Of a stretch of 64,000 bases of DNA, positions 35,257 through 43,598 are shown piece after piece. Below the pieces are notes generated by a model that worked only from the letters and a program-made list of their open reading frames with translations, was not told the origin of the DNA and searched no databases. Position numbers and translations under genes: made by a program. The DNA is taken from positions 1 through 64,000 of the forward strand of contig NZ_CALHVN010000005.1 of assembly GCF_938039245.1 (NCBI RefSeq), read 5' to 3'. The DNA comes from an uncultured Campylobacter sp. GTDB taxonomy: Bacteria > Campylobacterota > Campylobacteria > Campylobacterales > Campylobacteraceae. The stretch's first letter is position 1. Each line of letters starts with the position of its first letter.

Positions 35257-36830
35257 AAACCATAATAGTGTGCGATGCTATACACAAAGTCGGCTTTGAA
35301 ATTTTAAGTCGCGAAGAGGATATAAAAGTAATCGACGCGGTAAACGTGCCAAAGGACAAGCTTTTAGATATCTTAGGTGAGGCTGATGTGGCTATCACTC
35401 GAAGCTCGACCGAGGTTGGCGAGGCGTTTTTAAATGCCGCAAAAAATTTAAAAGCTCTCGTGCGCGCAGGCGTTGGCGTCGATAATGTGGATATCGACGG
35501 CTGTTCAAAGCGCGGCATCATCGCGATGAATGTCCCTACGGCAAACACGATCGCTGCGGTAGAGCTAACGATGGCTCATATGCTAGCGGCGGCTCGCTCT
35601 TTTCCTTATGCCCACAACGACCTAAAAATCGACCGCATTTGGAAACGCGAAAAATGGTACGGCGTCGAGCTTTTTAATAAAGCGTTAGGTATTATCGGCT
35701 TTGGCAACATCGGCTCGCGCGTGGCAGCCAGGGCTGCGGCTTTCGGTATGAAAATCGTCGCTTACGATCCGTATATAGATCCGTCGAAAGTAACCGATAT
35801 GGGCGGCGTTTATACTAAAAATTTCGACGATATTCTAGCTTGCGATTTCATAACGATCCATACGCCTAAAAATAAAGAAACTACGGATATGATCGGCGAG
35901 GCCGAGATTGCTAAGATGAAAGACGGCGTACGTCTCATAAACTGTGCTCGCGGCGGTCTTTATAACGAAGAGGCGCTATATAACGGCTTAAAAAGCGGCA
36001 AGATCGCGTTTGCGGGTATCGACGTATTTGCAAAAGAGCCCGCGACTAATCACCCGCTACTTGAGCTAAACAACGTCAGCGTCACGCCGCATCTTGGCGC
36101 AAATACGCTAGAGTCTCAAGCAAACATCGCTATTGCCGCAGCCGAGCAGGCTATCTCGGCGGCTCGCGGTATCAGCTATCCTAGCGCGTTAAATTTGCCG
36201 ATAAAAACGGAAGACTTGCCGCCTTTTGTGGAGCCTTATATCGAGCTTACGAGTAAGATGGCTTTCCTTGCCGCACAAATTAACAAAAACGCGATCAAAG
36301 CCGTCCGTATCGAAACTCACGGGCAGATTAGCGAATACGCGAATTCCTTACTAGCCTTTGCTATAGTGGGCGCGCTAAAAGAGAGTTTGGGCGACGGCAT
36401 AAACTACGTAAACGCTAAATTTTTATGCGACGAGAAGGGCATAAAAACCGAAAGTATCGTCGGCGGCGATAGTATTTTTAAAAATAAGATCACCGTTCGT
36501 ATCACGACGCAAAGCGATGTCGTAACGATCGGCGGAACGGTATTTGGTGAGAATCAGCAGCGTATCGTAACCATAAACGGCTTTAAAACAGACTTTAAAC
36601 CTAAAGGCAAGATGATTATCTTTAAAAACAACGACGTTCCGGGCGTTATAGCTAAAATTTCGTCTATCCTTGCTAATGAGAAGATAAATATCGCCGACTT
36701 CCGCCTAGGGCGCGACGACCACGGTATGGCGCTTGCGGTCGTGCTGGTCGATGAAAAGATAACCAAAGAGACGCTGGCTAAACTAAACGAACTTGACGTT
36801 TGTGTGTGGGCAAAATACGCAGTTATCTAA
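35253..36830 (+). CDS. serA: D-3-phosphoglycerate dehydrogenase
   Basis: 525 aa, the long bacterial form. It oxidises 3-phosphoglycerate, the first step to serine. The Rossmann motif is LGIIGFGNIGSRVAARA (about 145-160), the catalytic His is in VTPHLGANT, and an ACT domain occupies the last about 75 residues (KMIIFKNNDVPGVIAKISSI), pointing to feedback control by serine. AAGGAG precedes the ATG, which overlaps the previous stop. Confidence 0.96.
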   Translation: MKTIIVCDAIHKVGFEILSREEDIKVIDAVNVPKDKLLDILGEADVAITRSSTEVGEAFLNAAKNLKALVRAGVGVDNVDIDGCSKRGIIAMNVPTANTIAAVELTMAHMLAAARSFPYAHNDLKIDRIWKREKWYGVELFNKALGIIGFGNIGSRVAARAAAFGMKIVAYDPYIDPSKVTDMGGVYTKNFDDILACDFITIHTPKNKETTDMIGEAEIAKMKDGVRLINCARGGLYNEEALYNGLKSGKIAFAGIDVFAKEPATNHPLLELNNVSVTPHLGANTLESQANIAIAAAEQAISAARGISYPSALNLPIKTEDLPPFVEPYIELTSKMAFLAAQINKNAIKAVRIETHGQISEYANSLLAFAIVGALKESLGDGINYVNAKFLCDEKGIKTESIVGGDSIFKNKITVRITTQSDVVTIGGTVFGENQQRIVTINGFKTDFKPKGKMIIFKNNDVPGVIAKISSILANEKINIADFRLGRDDHGMALAVVLVDEKITKETLAKLNELDVCVWAKYAVI

Positions 36831-36858
36831 ATTTAAGCCCAAAATCGGGCTTAAATTT
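36829..36858 (+). terminator. Terminator overlapping the serA stop
   Basis: AAATTTAAGCCC (36829-36840) pairs perfectly with GGGCTTAAATTT (36847-36858) around six bases. The stem begins inside the serA stop codon. Confidence 0.6.
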
Positions 36859-36873
36859 AAGAAAGGCTTGAAT

Positions 36874-37095
36874 ATGAAATTTTTACTTTTTATTCCGATT
36901 TTGTTTTTATTTGCCGGTTGCGAGAGCGAGGTGCAAAAGCAAACTACGAAAAATTTCGAAAAAATTCTGACCGAAAAAAAGAAATTTCAAAAGATACAAA
37001 AAGACGAACCAAGCGTAAGCGAGCAGATGAAAAGGGAAATCCACTCGCAGTCTGAAAAGAGCAAGGAAAAAGGCGAGTTTAAATTTAAAGAGTAA
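36874..37095 (+). CDS. Small lipoprotein
   Basis: 73 aa. Signal with lipobox LFAGC, then a short, highly charged Lys/Glu/Gln tail with helix propensity. Function unknown. A longer frame exists, but the ATG at 36874 follows GAAAGG and gives the lipoprotein signal directly. It comes 15 bases after the serA terminator hairpin. Confidence 0.68.
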   Translation: MKFLLFIPILFLFAGCESEVQKQTTKNFEKILTEKKKFQKIQKDEPSVSEQMKREIHSQSEKSKEKGEFKFKE

Positions 37096-38819
37096 TAAGC
37101 GTCGTCTAGAGTGCCAGTTTCGGCGCACGAGCAAATATCCTAGTCGGCGCAAATCTCGCCCGCTCGTGGTTAGTGCACAAGCTTCCGTCACGCAAAATCC
37201 GTCAAAAACGTATAGATTAGATTTTTAAGCTTGCCTTTTATATGGTTAGTTATTTTATGCTTTATCTGCCGGTATTGTTTCTGCCAGCCGGCATAAACGC
37301 GTACCGTAGCCGTAAATTTGCGGATTATCGCCTGGGCGCAATTTAACTTCGCTCAAATTCGGCTGTTTTGCTAAATTTACGAAAAACCAGCCGCTTCCTT
37401 TCTCTCGTAAATTTGAGCCGTCTTTATGTGCCTTAAGGTTGCCGGTTTTACAGGGCTTAAATTTAAAGACGGTATTTAAATGTTAAATACCTGACATACG
37501 AATTTTACGGCTCTTATATTCGGCAAATCAGCCGCGCATTAAGCCGTGAGATAAGCCTTATTTTACCGTCTTATTTAAGCCGTTTGCTACGCTATTTATT
37601 TGTCTAGCGCCGCAAGGACGCGGATCTTCCCGGCGCAAATTTAGCCTCAAGATACAGAGCAAATTTATAAATTTTCTAGCCTTTTGTTTCAAAACCTCAA
37701 AACCCGTGCCGGCCTTATCGGTGCGACGGTTGCGGCTTATGAGGCTCTTGCCTTATTTCGTGAAATGTTTTGCGTCGCCGTAAGCACCTCTTTTGCTAAG
37801 TGCAAACGGCCAAATTTGGAGTGCCGCAAAGATATGATTTTTTAAATTTGACGGTACGGCTTAAGCAAGGACAGATAAAAGCAAAGTCTGAAGCATAGAC
37901 GCGCAGCGATTGCGCGAGCGCTTAAGGCGCCGATTTTTACCTACCGCGGCACGTTATTCTAGGCCTGCTCGGCAGAGATAAGCCTCGGTGTAAAGCAAGG
38001 CGAAATTTATTCGCACTATCGCCGCTGCCCTTGCTTTTTGGGATGCGCGCTTTTGTTTGCGAGATAGCAGGCTGCTGCAGTAAAGCTTGGCATCAAGATT
38101 ATGCGGCCGCGCGGGCGCGATTTCTTACCGCTTTGGTTTCTAGCGCAAATTTCCACGCGCGAGCTTTTTAAAGTACGCAACGCATCTTTTGCGTAAAATT
38201 AATAAAGCGCGGTATCGGTGCTACCTTTAAATGAGTAAAAAACGAAAGCCGTTTTAGCGCGGGACGCTTGGCTGCAAGTAAAACGCGGGCAAATAGCGTA
38301 AAAGACTGGTTTTACCTTCTAAAATCTTTAAAACCGCCGTTTTCGTGAAATTTTATACGAGTTTTAGCCGTTTTTACTCTTCCAAATTTAGCTCTTACGC
38401 GTTAAACTTAAACGGCATATCGACTATTTTTCAGGGATTTTGCGCAGATTTTTTTATAAATTTAGCCGAATGCTTAAAAAAATAATTAAATTTAAATAGC
38501 CGACGCAAAAACATAAAATTTTATCTAGTCGGCGATGTTAAAACGATTTTTCTTTGAAAGCCGTATTTTTGTTTAATGGATGTTTGTATGTTACTTTTAG
38601 TAACATTTATGCTCCTAAAATGCCTAATATAGACGGCTCGTAAAATTTTATAACCAAATTAACCTCGGTTAAATTTGCCTTTTTTCGTATTACCGTTTTA
38701 CGCAACTTTTGCGGCGCAAATCCCAAACCTTAAAGCGAAATATTAATGTGATTTTTATTTTGCATTAAGCTTGAAATCGCACTAAAATTTCGCCGAGATT
38801 TTAAATTTAGGAGGATTTG
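37096..38819. other. Largest gene-free stretch (1.7 kb)
   Basis: No intact gene. Two scraps look faintly coding: a 34-codon frame at 37242-37346 (VSYFMLYLPVLFLPAG) and a 66-codon frame without start at 37645-37845 (AGLIGATVAAYEALALFREM). A partial match to the 3' half of the structured repeat lies near 37179-37205 (GCTTCCGTCAC...AAATCCGTC). The stretch is probably decayed coding sequence, possibly with a small RNA. Confidence 0.5.
38588..38606. promoter_or_regulatory. Palindrome upstream of lactate permease
   Basis: ATGTTACT and AGTAACAT flank TTT, a perfect 19-base palindrome about 215 bases before lctP. It could be an operator for a lactate-responsive regulator; no regulator gene is adjacent. 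Confidence 0.35.
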
Positions 38820-40466
38820 ATGCAAGAGGTGTTTTTGCAAAATTACGATCCCGCGGGTAATATTTGGCTCAGCGCAGCTGCGGCAGCTTTGCCTATAGCC
38901 GTGTTTTTGCTATGCTTGACGGTTTTTAAGCTAAAAGGCTACGTCGCGGCGTTTCTAACCGTCGCAGCCAGCCTTGCCGTGGCGATTATATTTTATAAGA
39001 TGCCTGCGGTTACGGCGTTTATGAGCTTTGCTTACGGTTTTTTCTACGGGCTTTGGCCGATAGCTTGGATTATTTTGTGCGCGATTTTTCTTTATAAACT
39101 TAGCGTAAAATCAGGCTACTTCGAGACGCTAAAGGCCTCTATTACGGCTATTAGCCCCGATTGCCGCATTCAGGTGATTTTAATAGCGTTTAGTTTCGGT
39201 TCGTTTTTAGAAGGAACTATCGGTTTTGGCGCGCCGGTTGCGATTTGCGCGGCTTTGCTTATGGGGCTTGGGCTAAAACCTTTAAGCGCGGCCGGACTTA
39301 GTATGATAGCAAACACGGCGGGCGCGGCGTTTGGAGCCGTGGGTATACCGGTTACGGCGCTTAGCGGTACCGTAAACGTCGATGCGCAGCTAATATCTAC
39401 GATGACGGCTAGGATGCTACCGCCCATTACCTTTACGCTTCCTTTTTTGCTCGTTTTTTTAGTTAGCGGATTTAGAGGGGTTTTAGGCGTTTTGCCTCAC
39501 GTTGTTACGGCGGCGGCTAGCTATACTATCGCGCAGTACGCTACGGCTAAATTTTTAGGCCCGGAGCTGGTAAATATAATCGCCGCTATCGTCTCCATCG
39601 TGATGCTTTGGGCGGCGCTTAGAATTTGGAAGATTAAAGACGTATTTAGAGTAACCGGGCAAAGCGAGGCAAAAGAGGGCGTAAGCCTAAGCGCTAAAGA
39701 CGCGTTTAAAGCTTGGCTTCCTTTTATCCTCATTATCGCGGCTATAGTCGTTTGGAACAGCTCAGGTTTTAAATCTCTCATGGATTTTGCTACGTTTAAA
39801 TTTGAAGTCGCGAACTTGCATAATCTAACTGCGTCAAATCCGCCTATCTCGCAGGGCGTGCAAGCTATTAGCGCCGTTTATACGTGGGACGCGCTAAGGG
39901 CTACGGGGACGGCGATACTGCTAGCTGCGATTCTTACGACGCTGATTTTAAAGATAAAACCCCAAATCGCAGTCGCTTCCGCAAAAGAGGCGGCAAAGGA
40001 GATGGCTTTTCCCATTGTTACGATAGGTTTTATCGTTGCTTACGCCTACGTGGCTAAATATAGCGGTCAGGCCGCGACTATGGGTCTAGCGCTATCAAGC
40101 ACGGGCAACGCGTTTGGCTTTTTCTCGCCCGTCATCGGTTGGCTGGGCGTATTTTTAACGGGCTCGGTTACTAGCGCGAATTTGCTTTTCGGCACGCTTC
40201 AGCAAGTAACGGCAAATCAGCTAAGCGTACCAGACGTTATTTTTATGGCGGCAAACACCGTAGGCGGCGTCGTGGGTAAAATCATCAGTCCGCAAAGTAT
40301 CGCCGTAGCGTGCGCGGCGGTGGGAATGGCCGGACGCGAGAGCGAAGTGCTTAAATTTACGCTTAAATACTCGCTTTTATTCATAATTTTAGCCAGTTTT
40401 ATCACGTGGGCGGTTATACATCTGTTTCCGCAGCTCGTGCCGGTAGTTACGAATTTTAGACCTTAA
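38820..40466 (+). CDS. lctP: L-lactate permease
   Basis: About 548 aa, at least 12 hydrophobic segments, LctP/GlcA family: lactate (or glycolate) uptake with protons. Features such as FLEGTIGFGAPVAICAALLMGLG and SPQSIAVACAAVGMAG are characteristic. The ATG at 38820 follows TTAGGAGG; a TTG three bases upstream is less likely. In C. jejuni lctP heads an operon with the lut lactate-oxidation genes. Here only fragments of those follow. Confidence 0.92.
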   Translation: MQEVFLQNYDPAGNIWLSAAAAALPIAVFLLCLTVFKLKGYVAAFLTVAASLAVAIIFYKMPAVTAFMSFAYGFFYGLWPIAWIILCAIFLYKLSVKSGYFETLKASITAISPDCRIQVILIAFSFGSFLEGTIGFGAPVAICAALLMGLGLKPLSAAGLSMIANTAGAAFGAVGIPVTALSGTVNVDAQLISTMTARMLPPITFTLPFLLVFLVSGFRGVLGVLPHVVTAAASYTIAQYATAKFLGPELVNIIAAIVSIVMLWAALRIWKIKDVFRVTGQSEAKEGVSLSAKDAFKAWLPFILIIAAIVVWNSSGFKSLMDFATFKFEVANLHNLTASNPPISQGVQAISAVYTWDALRATGTAILLAAILTTLILKIKPQIAVASAKEAAKEMAFPIVTIGFIVAYAYVAKYSGQAATMGLALSSTGNAFGFFSPVIGWLGVFLTGSVTSANLLFGTLQQVTANQLSVPDVIFMAANTVGGVVGKIISPQSIAVACAAVGMAGRESEVLKFTLKYSLLFIILASFITWAVIHLFPQLVPVVTNFRP

Positions 40467-40476
40467 AGGAGGAAAA

Positions 40477-40764
40477 ATGAAAAGAGTTTATATGTTTTTC
40501 TCTGCTATGAATAGCAGAGAAAAATCCTAAAGCAAGAGCCAGCCAAGACTGCTAAGCCTAACGCCGAGACTTTGCATAGTGCTGTTAAAAAAGCAAGACG
40601 TGGTAAAAAGCCTATCTACGTGCCTAAACGAGATAAAAAAAGAAAACGAAAAGCTGCCGACTAATATCCTTTTTATCTGCGGCCCTTCAAGGACTTCCGA
40701 TATCGAGCTCGTGCCGGTTTTGGGCGTACATGGCTTGCAGATAGTTTATGTTTTGGTTTATTAA
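40477..40764 (+). pseudogene. Remnant of the lactate-utilisation (lut) genes
   Basis: Directly after lctP a strong AAAGGAGG and ATG open a frame MKRVYMFF, as LutA-type proteins begin, but it stops after 17 codons. From 40579 to 40764 the frame reads TNILFICGPSRTSDIEL then VLGVHGLQIVYVLVY, the C-terminus of LutC/LUD proteins. Between them other frames hold short coding-like pieces. So most of lutA, lutB and lutC has been deleted. A perfect 12-bp inverted repeat (40495-40506 with 40513-40524) lies near the junction. Confidence 0.68.
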
Positions 40765-40836
40765 ATTTACTCGCTAAATTTAGGGCAATCGTTTGAAATT
40801 CGTTTGCCCCGCCTGCCAAATTTAAACTTTTTTGGA

Positions 40837-40842
40837 TATAAT
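40837..40842 (+). promoter_or_regulatory. Promoter -10 of efp
   Basis: TATAAT after TTTTTTGGA, 28 bases before the efp ATG. Confidence 0.5.
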
Positions 40843-40869
40843 CAACCATTTTTAAATCAAGGAGAAAAA

Positions 40870-41436
40870 ATGGCAACCTATTCGATGGGCGACCTAAAAA
40901 AAGGACTAAAGATCGAGCTAGACGGCGTTCCGTATAAAGTCGTCGAGTATCAGCACGTAAAACCGGGCAAGGGCGCGGCTTTCGTTCGCGCGAAAATCAA
41001 ATCTTTCATCGACGGCAAAGTGCTTGAAAAGACCTTTCACGCGGGCGACAAATGCGATCAGCCGAATTTGGAAGAAAAAGAGATGCAGTATCTTTACGAC
41101 GACGGCGAGTTCTGTCAGTTTATGGATACCGCGACCTACGAGCAAGTGGCTATAAGCGACGAGGATGTGGGCGATGTGAAAAAATGGATGATAGACGGTA
41201 TGATGGTCGAGATTTTGTTTCACAACGGCAAGGCTATCGGCGTAGAAGTACCGCAAGTAGTCGAGCTAAAGATCGTCGAGACTCCGCCTAATTTCAAAGG
41301 CGATACTCAGGGCGGCAAAAAGCCCGCTACGCTAGAAAGCGGTGCGGTCGTGCAGATACCTTTCCACGTGCTTGAGGGCGAGGTTATCCGCGTAGATACC
41401 GTCCGCGGCGAATACATCGAGCGCGTAAATAAATAA
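40870..41436 (+). CDS. efp: Elongation factor P
   Basis: 188 aa, three beta-barrel domains. EF-P relieves ribosome stalling at polyproline. The modifiable loop lysine is in KPGKGAAFVRAK (about 31-42); Campylobacter relatives with this loop may be lysylated. The C-terminal signature (GAVVQIPFHVLEGEVIRVDT then REYIERV-like end) is present. The open frame starts earlier, but ATG 40870 follows AAGGAG. Confidence 0.96.
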   Translation: MATYSMGDLKKGLKIELDGVPYKVVEYQHVKPGKGAAFVRAKIKSFIDGKVLEKTFHAGDKCDQPNLEEKEMQYLYDDGEFCQFMDTATYEQVAISDEDVGDVKKWMIDGMMVEILFHNGKAIGVEVPQVVELKIVETPPNFKGDTQGGKKPATLESGAVVQIPFHVLEGEVIRVDTVRGEYIERVNK

Positions 41437-41444
41437 CCGCAGTC

Positions 41445-41472
41445 GTCAAATTTGATAAAAGTAAAATTTGAC
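41445..41472 (+). terminator. Possible terminator after efp
   Basis: GTCAAATTT (41445-41453) pairs with AAATTTGAC (41464-41472). No T tract follows, so support is modest. Confidence 0.4.
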
Positions 41473-41489
41473 TAGCTCATAGCCCGAGT

Positions 41490-42042
41490 AAAGCCGCTGT
41501 TTAAAGATAACGGCTTTACAAAAACGGGCTAAATTTCTACAAAAATACTCCCGAATTTATCCATGATCGTAAATTTTCAAAAAAATAGCGGCGATACCGC
41601 CTCTGAAACTGGATTTTACGTAAACTGCGGCATTTAGGACGCGTTTATAGACGGGCAAAGAAACGGTCTTAAAACCCAAAGAATACAAATGCTATTTTAG
41701 AGATAGAATTTCATCTATCGCGGGCTCCAAAACGCCTTACTATGAAACCAACGAAAATACCGATGCGGCAGCCGCTTTGCAAAAATTTAACGAGCGATTT
41801 AAGAGCAGCATTTAGATTTTTTGACGCGGTAAACCGAATGAAATTTGATTGATTTGATGCCGGAGCGAAACGGCCTAGCGGTCATTGACCGGCTTTTTGA
41901 ATACTTGCTCACAAAGAATGAACAAGAAATTTTGACCCGCCAAGCGTTAAGTTTATTTGAAAAACATGGAAACAAAGCTAGATGGAAAATTTTTGAGAGG
42001 CATATAAACGATTTGCTGAAAAATATGAAAAAGACGAGATAA
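41490..42042 (+). pseudogene. DUF4304-family gene, several frameshifts
   Basis: Fragments in different frames line up in order as one DUF4304-type protein: FKDNGFTKTG, NFYKNTPEFI, VNFQKNSGDTASETGFYVNCGI, DAFIDGQRNG, FRDRISSIAGSKTPYYETNE with NTDAAAALQKFNERF, then the last open piece from about 41845 with RLFEYLLTKNEQEILTRQAL. At least three frameshifts and stops separate them. DUF4304 genes are scattered accessory genes of unknown role, often near immunity-type genes. Confidence 0.65.
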
Positions 42043-42048
42043 AATTTG

Positions 42049-42079
42049 AAAAAATAAAAGCCAAGGCCTAAGCCTTAGC
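42049..42079 (-). terminator. Terminator of the selenoprotein gene
   Basis: On the minus strand GCTAAGGC and GCCTTGGC form an 8-bp stem (42060-42079, one G-U pair) followed by TTTTATTTTTT. A textbook intrinsic terminator 8 bases past the stop. Confidence 0.75.
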
Positions 42080-42086
42080 TTAGACT

Positions 42087-42338
42087 TTAGGCTGATTTTT
42101 TAACGCTATCGACCAAAGCAACGATCTCTTCGTGATTTGGCAGGGCATTTACGTCCGTACCGATGAGATCTTTTTTAGAAAAGACTACTTTTCCGTCTAC
42201 TTCAACTATGAAGTTTCCGCCGCTACCGACGGTTTTGCTAATTTTAGCACCTGGAATTTGACTTAAAAATTCTTCTTCTACACGAGAAGCTACCGGTCTA
42301 TAGTTTCAAGAATTGCAATACGTAATCTTTACTTCCAT
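42087..42338 (-). CDS. SelW/Rdx-family selenoprotein (TGA read as selenocysteine)
   Basis: 83 residues if the in-frame TGA at 42306-42308 is read as Sec. The protein starts EVKITYCNS-U-NYRPVASRV: a CxxU redox motif (C8, U11) where cysteine homologues have CxxC, the hallmark of the SelW/SelT/Rdx thioredoxin-like family. The rest (GSGGNFIVEVDGKVVFSKKDL then NHEEIVALVDSVKKS) follows the Rdx pattern to a TAA. Sixteen bases after the TGA, CTTCT/AGAAG close a CGUGU loop, a fair bacterial SECIS hairpin with GU in the loop. AAGGAAGG before the ATG, a -10 box and a terminator make a complete unit. Redox role is inferred. Confidence 0.8.
42275..42289 (-). promoter_or_regulatory. Candidate bacterial SECIS hairpin
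   Basis: In the mRNA, CUUCU pairs with AGAAG around CGUGU, starting 16 nucleotides 3' of the UGA. Bacterial SECIS elements are short stems at about this distance with a GU in the apical loop. Confidence 0.55.
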
Positions 42339-42368
42339 TTTCCTTCCTTTCGAATTTAAAGTGGCGCG

Positions 42369-42374
42369 ATTATA
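42369..42374 (-). promoter_or_regulatory. Promoter -10 of the selenoprotein gene
   Basis: On the minus strand TGCGCTATAAT, with TATAAT 31 bases before the ATG. Confidence 0.5.
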
Positions 42375-42396
42375 GCGCAAATTTAGCAAACGAGAG

Positions 42397-42402
42397 TATA
42401 AT
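42397..42402 (+). promoter_or_regulatory. Promoter -10 of the DJ-1-like gene
   Basis: TATAAT 25 bases before the ATG at 42427, divergent from the selenoprotein promoter. Confidence 0.45.
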
Positions 42403-42426
42403 AATCCGAAAATTTAAGGAGAAATT

Positions 42427-42975
42427 ATGAAAAAAGTTGCCGTGATTTTTGCCGACGGGTTTGAGGAGATAGAGGGCGTTAGTATCGTGGATGTGCTTAG
42501 ACGAGGCGGCGTAGAAGTCGATATCGTCGGGCTTGATAAACTACCTATAGCGGGCGCTCACGGAGTGAAATTCGTCTGCGATATGACGCTTTACGATCTT
42601 GAGGAGGAGGACTACGATATGCTAGTTTTGCCGGGCGGCCAGCCGGGCGTCTCAAATATCGAAGGAAATCTAAAAATGAGAGAAATTATAAAGCGTTTCG
42701 ATAAAAAAGGCAAATTTATAGCAGCCATCTGCGCCGCGCCGATCGCTCTTGACGCCGCAGAGATCGTTAGAGGCGAGTTTACCTGCTATCCTAGCTGCGA
42801 AAAAGCCGTACGCGGCGGAAGCTACGTAAGCGATAAAAACGTCGTGACAAACGGCCATATCATCACCTCAAGAGGTCCTGCCACGGCGATGGAGTTTGCC
42901 TTGGAGTTGCTTAAAATTTTAGGCGGCGAGCAAATTTACGCAGAAGTAAAAGATGGCTTGCTGTTCGTAAAATAA
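42427..42975 (+). CDS. DJ-1/PfpI-family protein
   Basis: 182 aa glutamine-amidotransferase-like fold of the DJ-1/ThiJ/PfpI group. N-terminal VAVIFADGFEEIEG with the conserved Glu, the nucleophile elbow AAICAAPIALD with Cys (about residue 101), and LPGGQPGVSN. Members act as glyoxalase/deglycase-like or oxidative-stress proteins. The ATG follows AAGGAG. It is divergent from the selenoprotein gene. Confidence 0.88.
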   Translation: MKKVAVIFADGFEEIEGVSIVDVLRRGGVEVDIVGLDKLPIAGAHGVKFVCDMTLYDLEEEDYDMLVLPGGQPGVSNIEGNLKMREIIKRFDKKGKFIAAICAAPIALDAAEIVRGEFTCYPSCEKAVRGGSYVSDKNVVTNGHIITSRGPATAMEFALELLKILGGEQIYAEVKDGLLFVK

Positions 42976-43282
42976 AGCCGCACAAAAGCCCAGGCGATAA
43001 ATTTAAGGCAAAAATTAACGCAGCTTTGCCCGCTCTTTCTCGCCGAGTTTTTCTTTACGCGCGAGAAATAGGCTTTTGTATGAAGCCGTTTTCTAAGCCC
43101 TAAAAGCTTGCCGGTTTGAAAAATCGGCTAAATTTTGCCGCATTAAAGAGCTTGCGGATATGCTTACGGGTAAATTTAATACTAAATTATAAAAAGCGCG
43201 CTTTTTATCTAGCTTTTTTATTTAAATTCAGGTATTATCTCTTAACCGATTTATCGGGAATTTGATTTAAGGAAACGTTACT
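42976..43282. other. Spacer before the RRM gene
   Basis: About 300 bases with no coding frame. It becomes AT-rich near its end, where the promoter of the RRM gene should lie. AAGGAAA sits ahead of the GTG start. Confidence 0.5.
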
Positions 43283-43528
43283 GTGAATATTTACGTCGGT
43301 AACTTGTCATATCGCATGACTGAGGCAGAGCTTAAGGATACATTTGCGCCGTTTGGCGAAGTAAAACGCGCGAAAATCGTCAAAGATCGCGACACGAATC
43401 GCTCAAAAGGATTCGGGTTCGTCGAGATAGAAAACGACGCAGATGCGCTAAAGGCGATCGAAGCGCTAAATAATAAGGAAGTAGGCGGCAGAGCTCTAAG
43501 AGTAAACGAATCTAAACCTAAAGAATAA
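43283..43528 (+). CDS. RRM-domain RNA-binding protein
   Basis: 81 aa, a single RNA recognition motif. RNP2 is IYVGNL (residues 2-7) and RNP1 is SKGFGFVEI (about 41-49). Small bacterial RRM proteins of this kind resemble plant and cyanobacterial glycine-rich RBPs without the tail and may act in RNA folding or cold response. Start is GTG with AAGGAAA upstream. A strong terminator follows. Confidence 0.9.
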   Translation: MNIYVGNLSYRMTEAELKDTFAPFGEVKRAKIVKDRDTNRSKGFGFVEIENDADALKAIEALNNKEVGGRALRVNESKPKE

Positions 43529-43532
43529 ACAG

Positions 43533-43554
43533 GCCGTCAAATCTGACGGCTTTT
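43533..43554 (+). terminator. Terminator after the RRM gene
   Basis: GCCGTCA (43533-43539) pairs with TGACGGC (43544-43550) around four bases, followed by TTTT. Confidence 0.8.
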
Positions 43555-43598
43555 AGCTAATTTTTAAATTTAAGCTTTTTAGTTAAATTTCATTCCAA

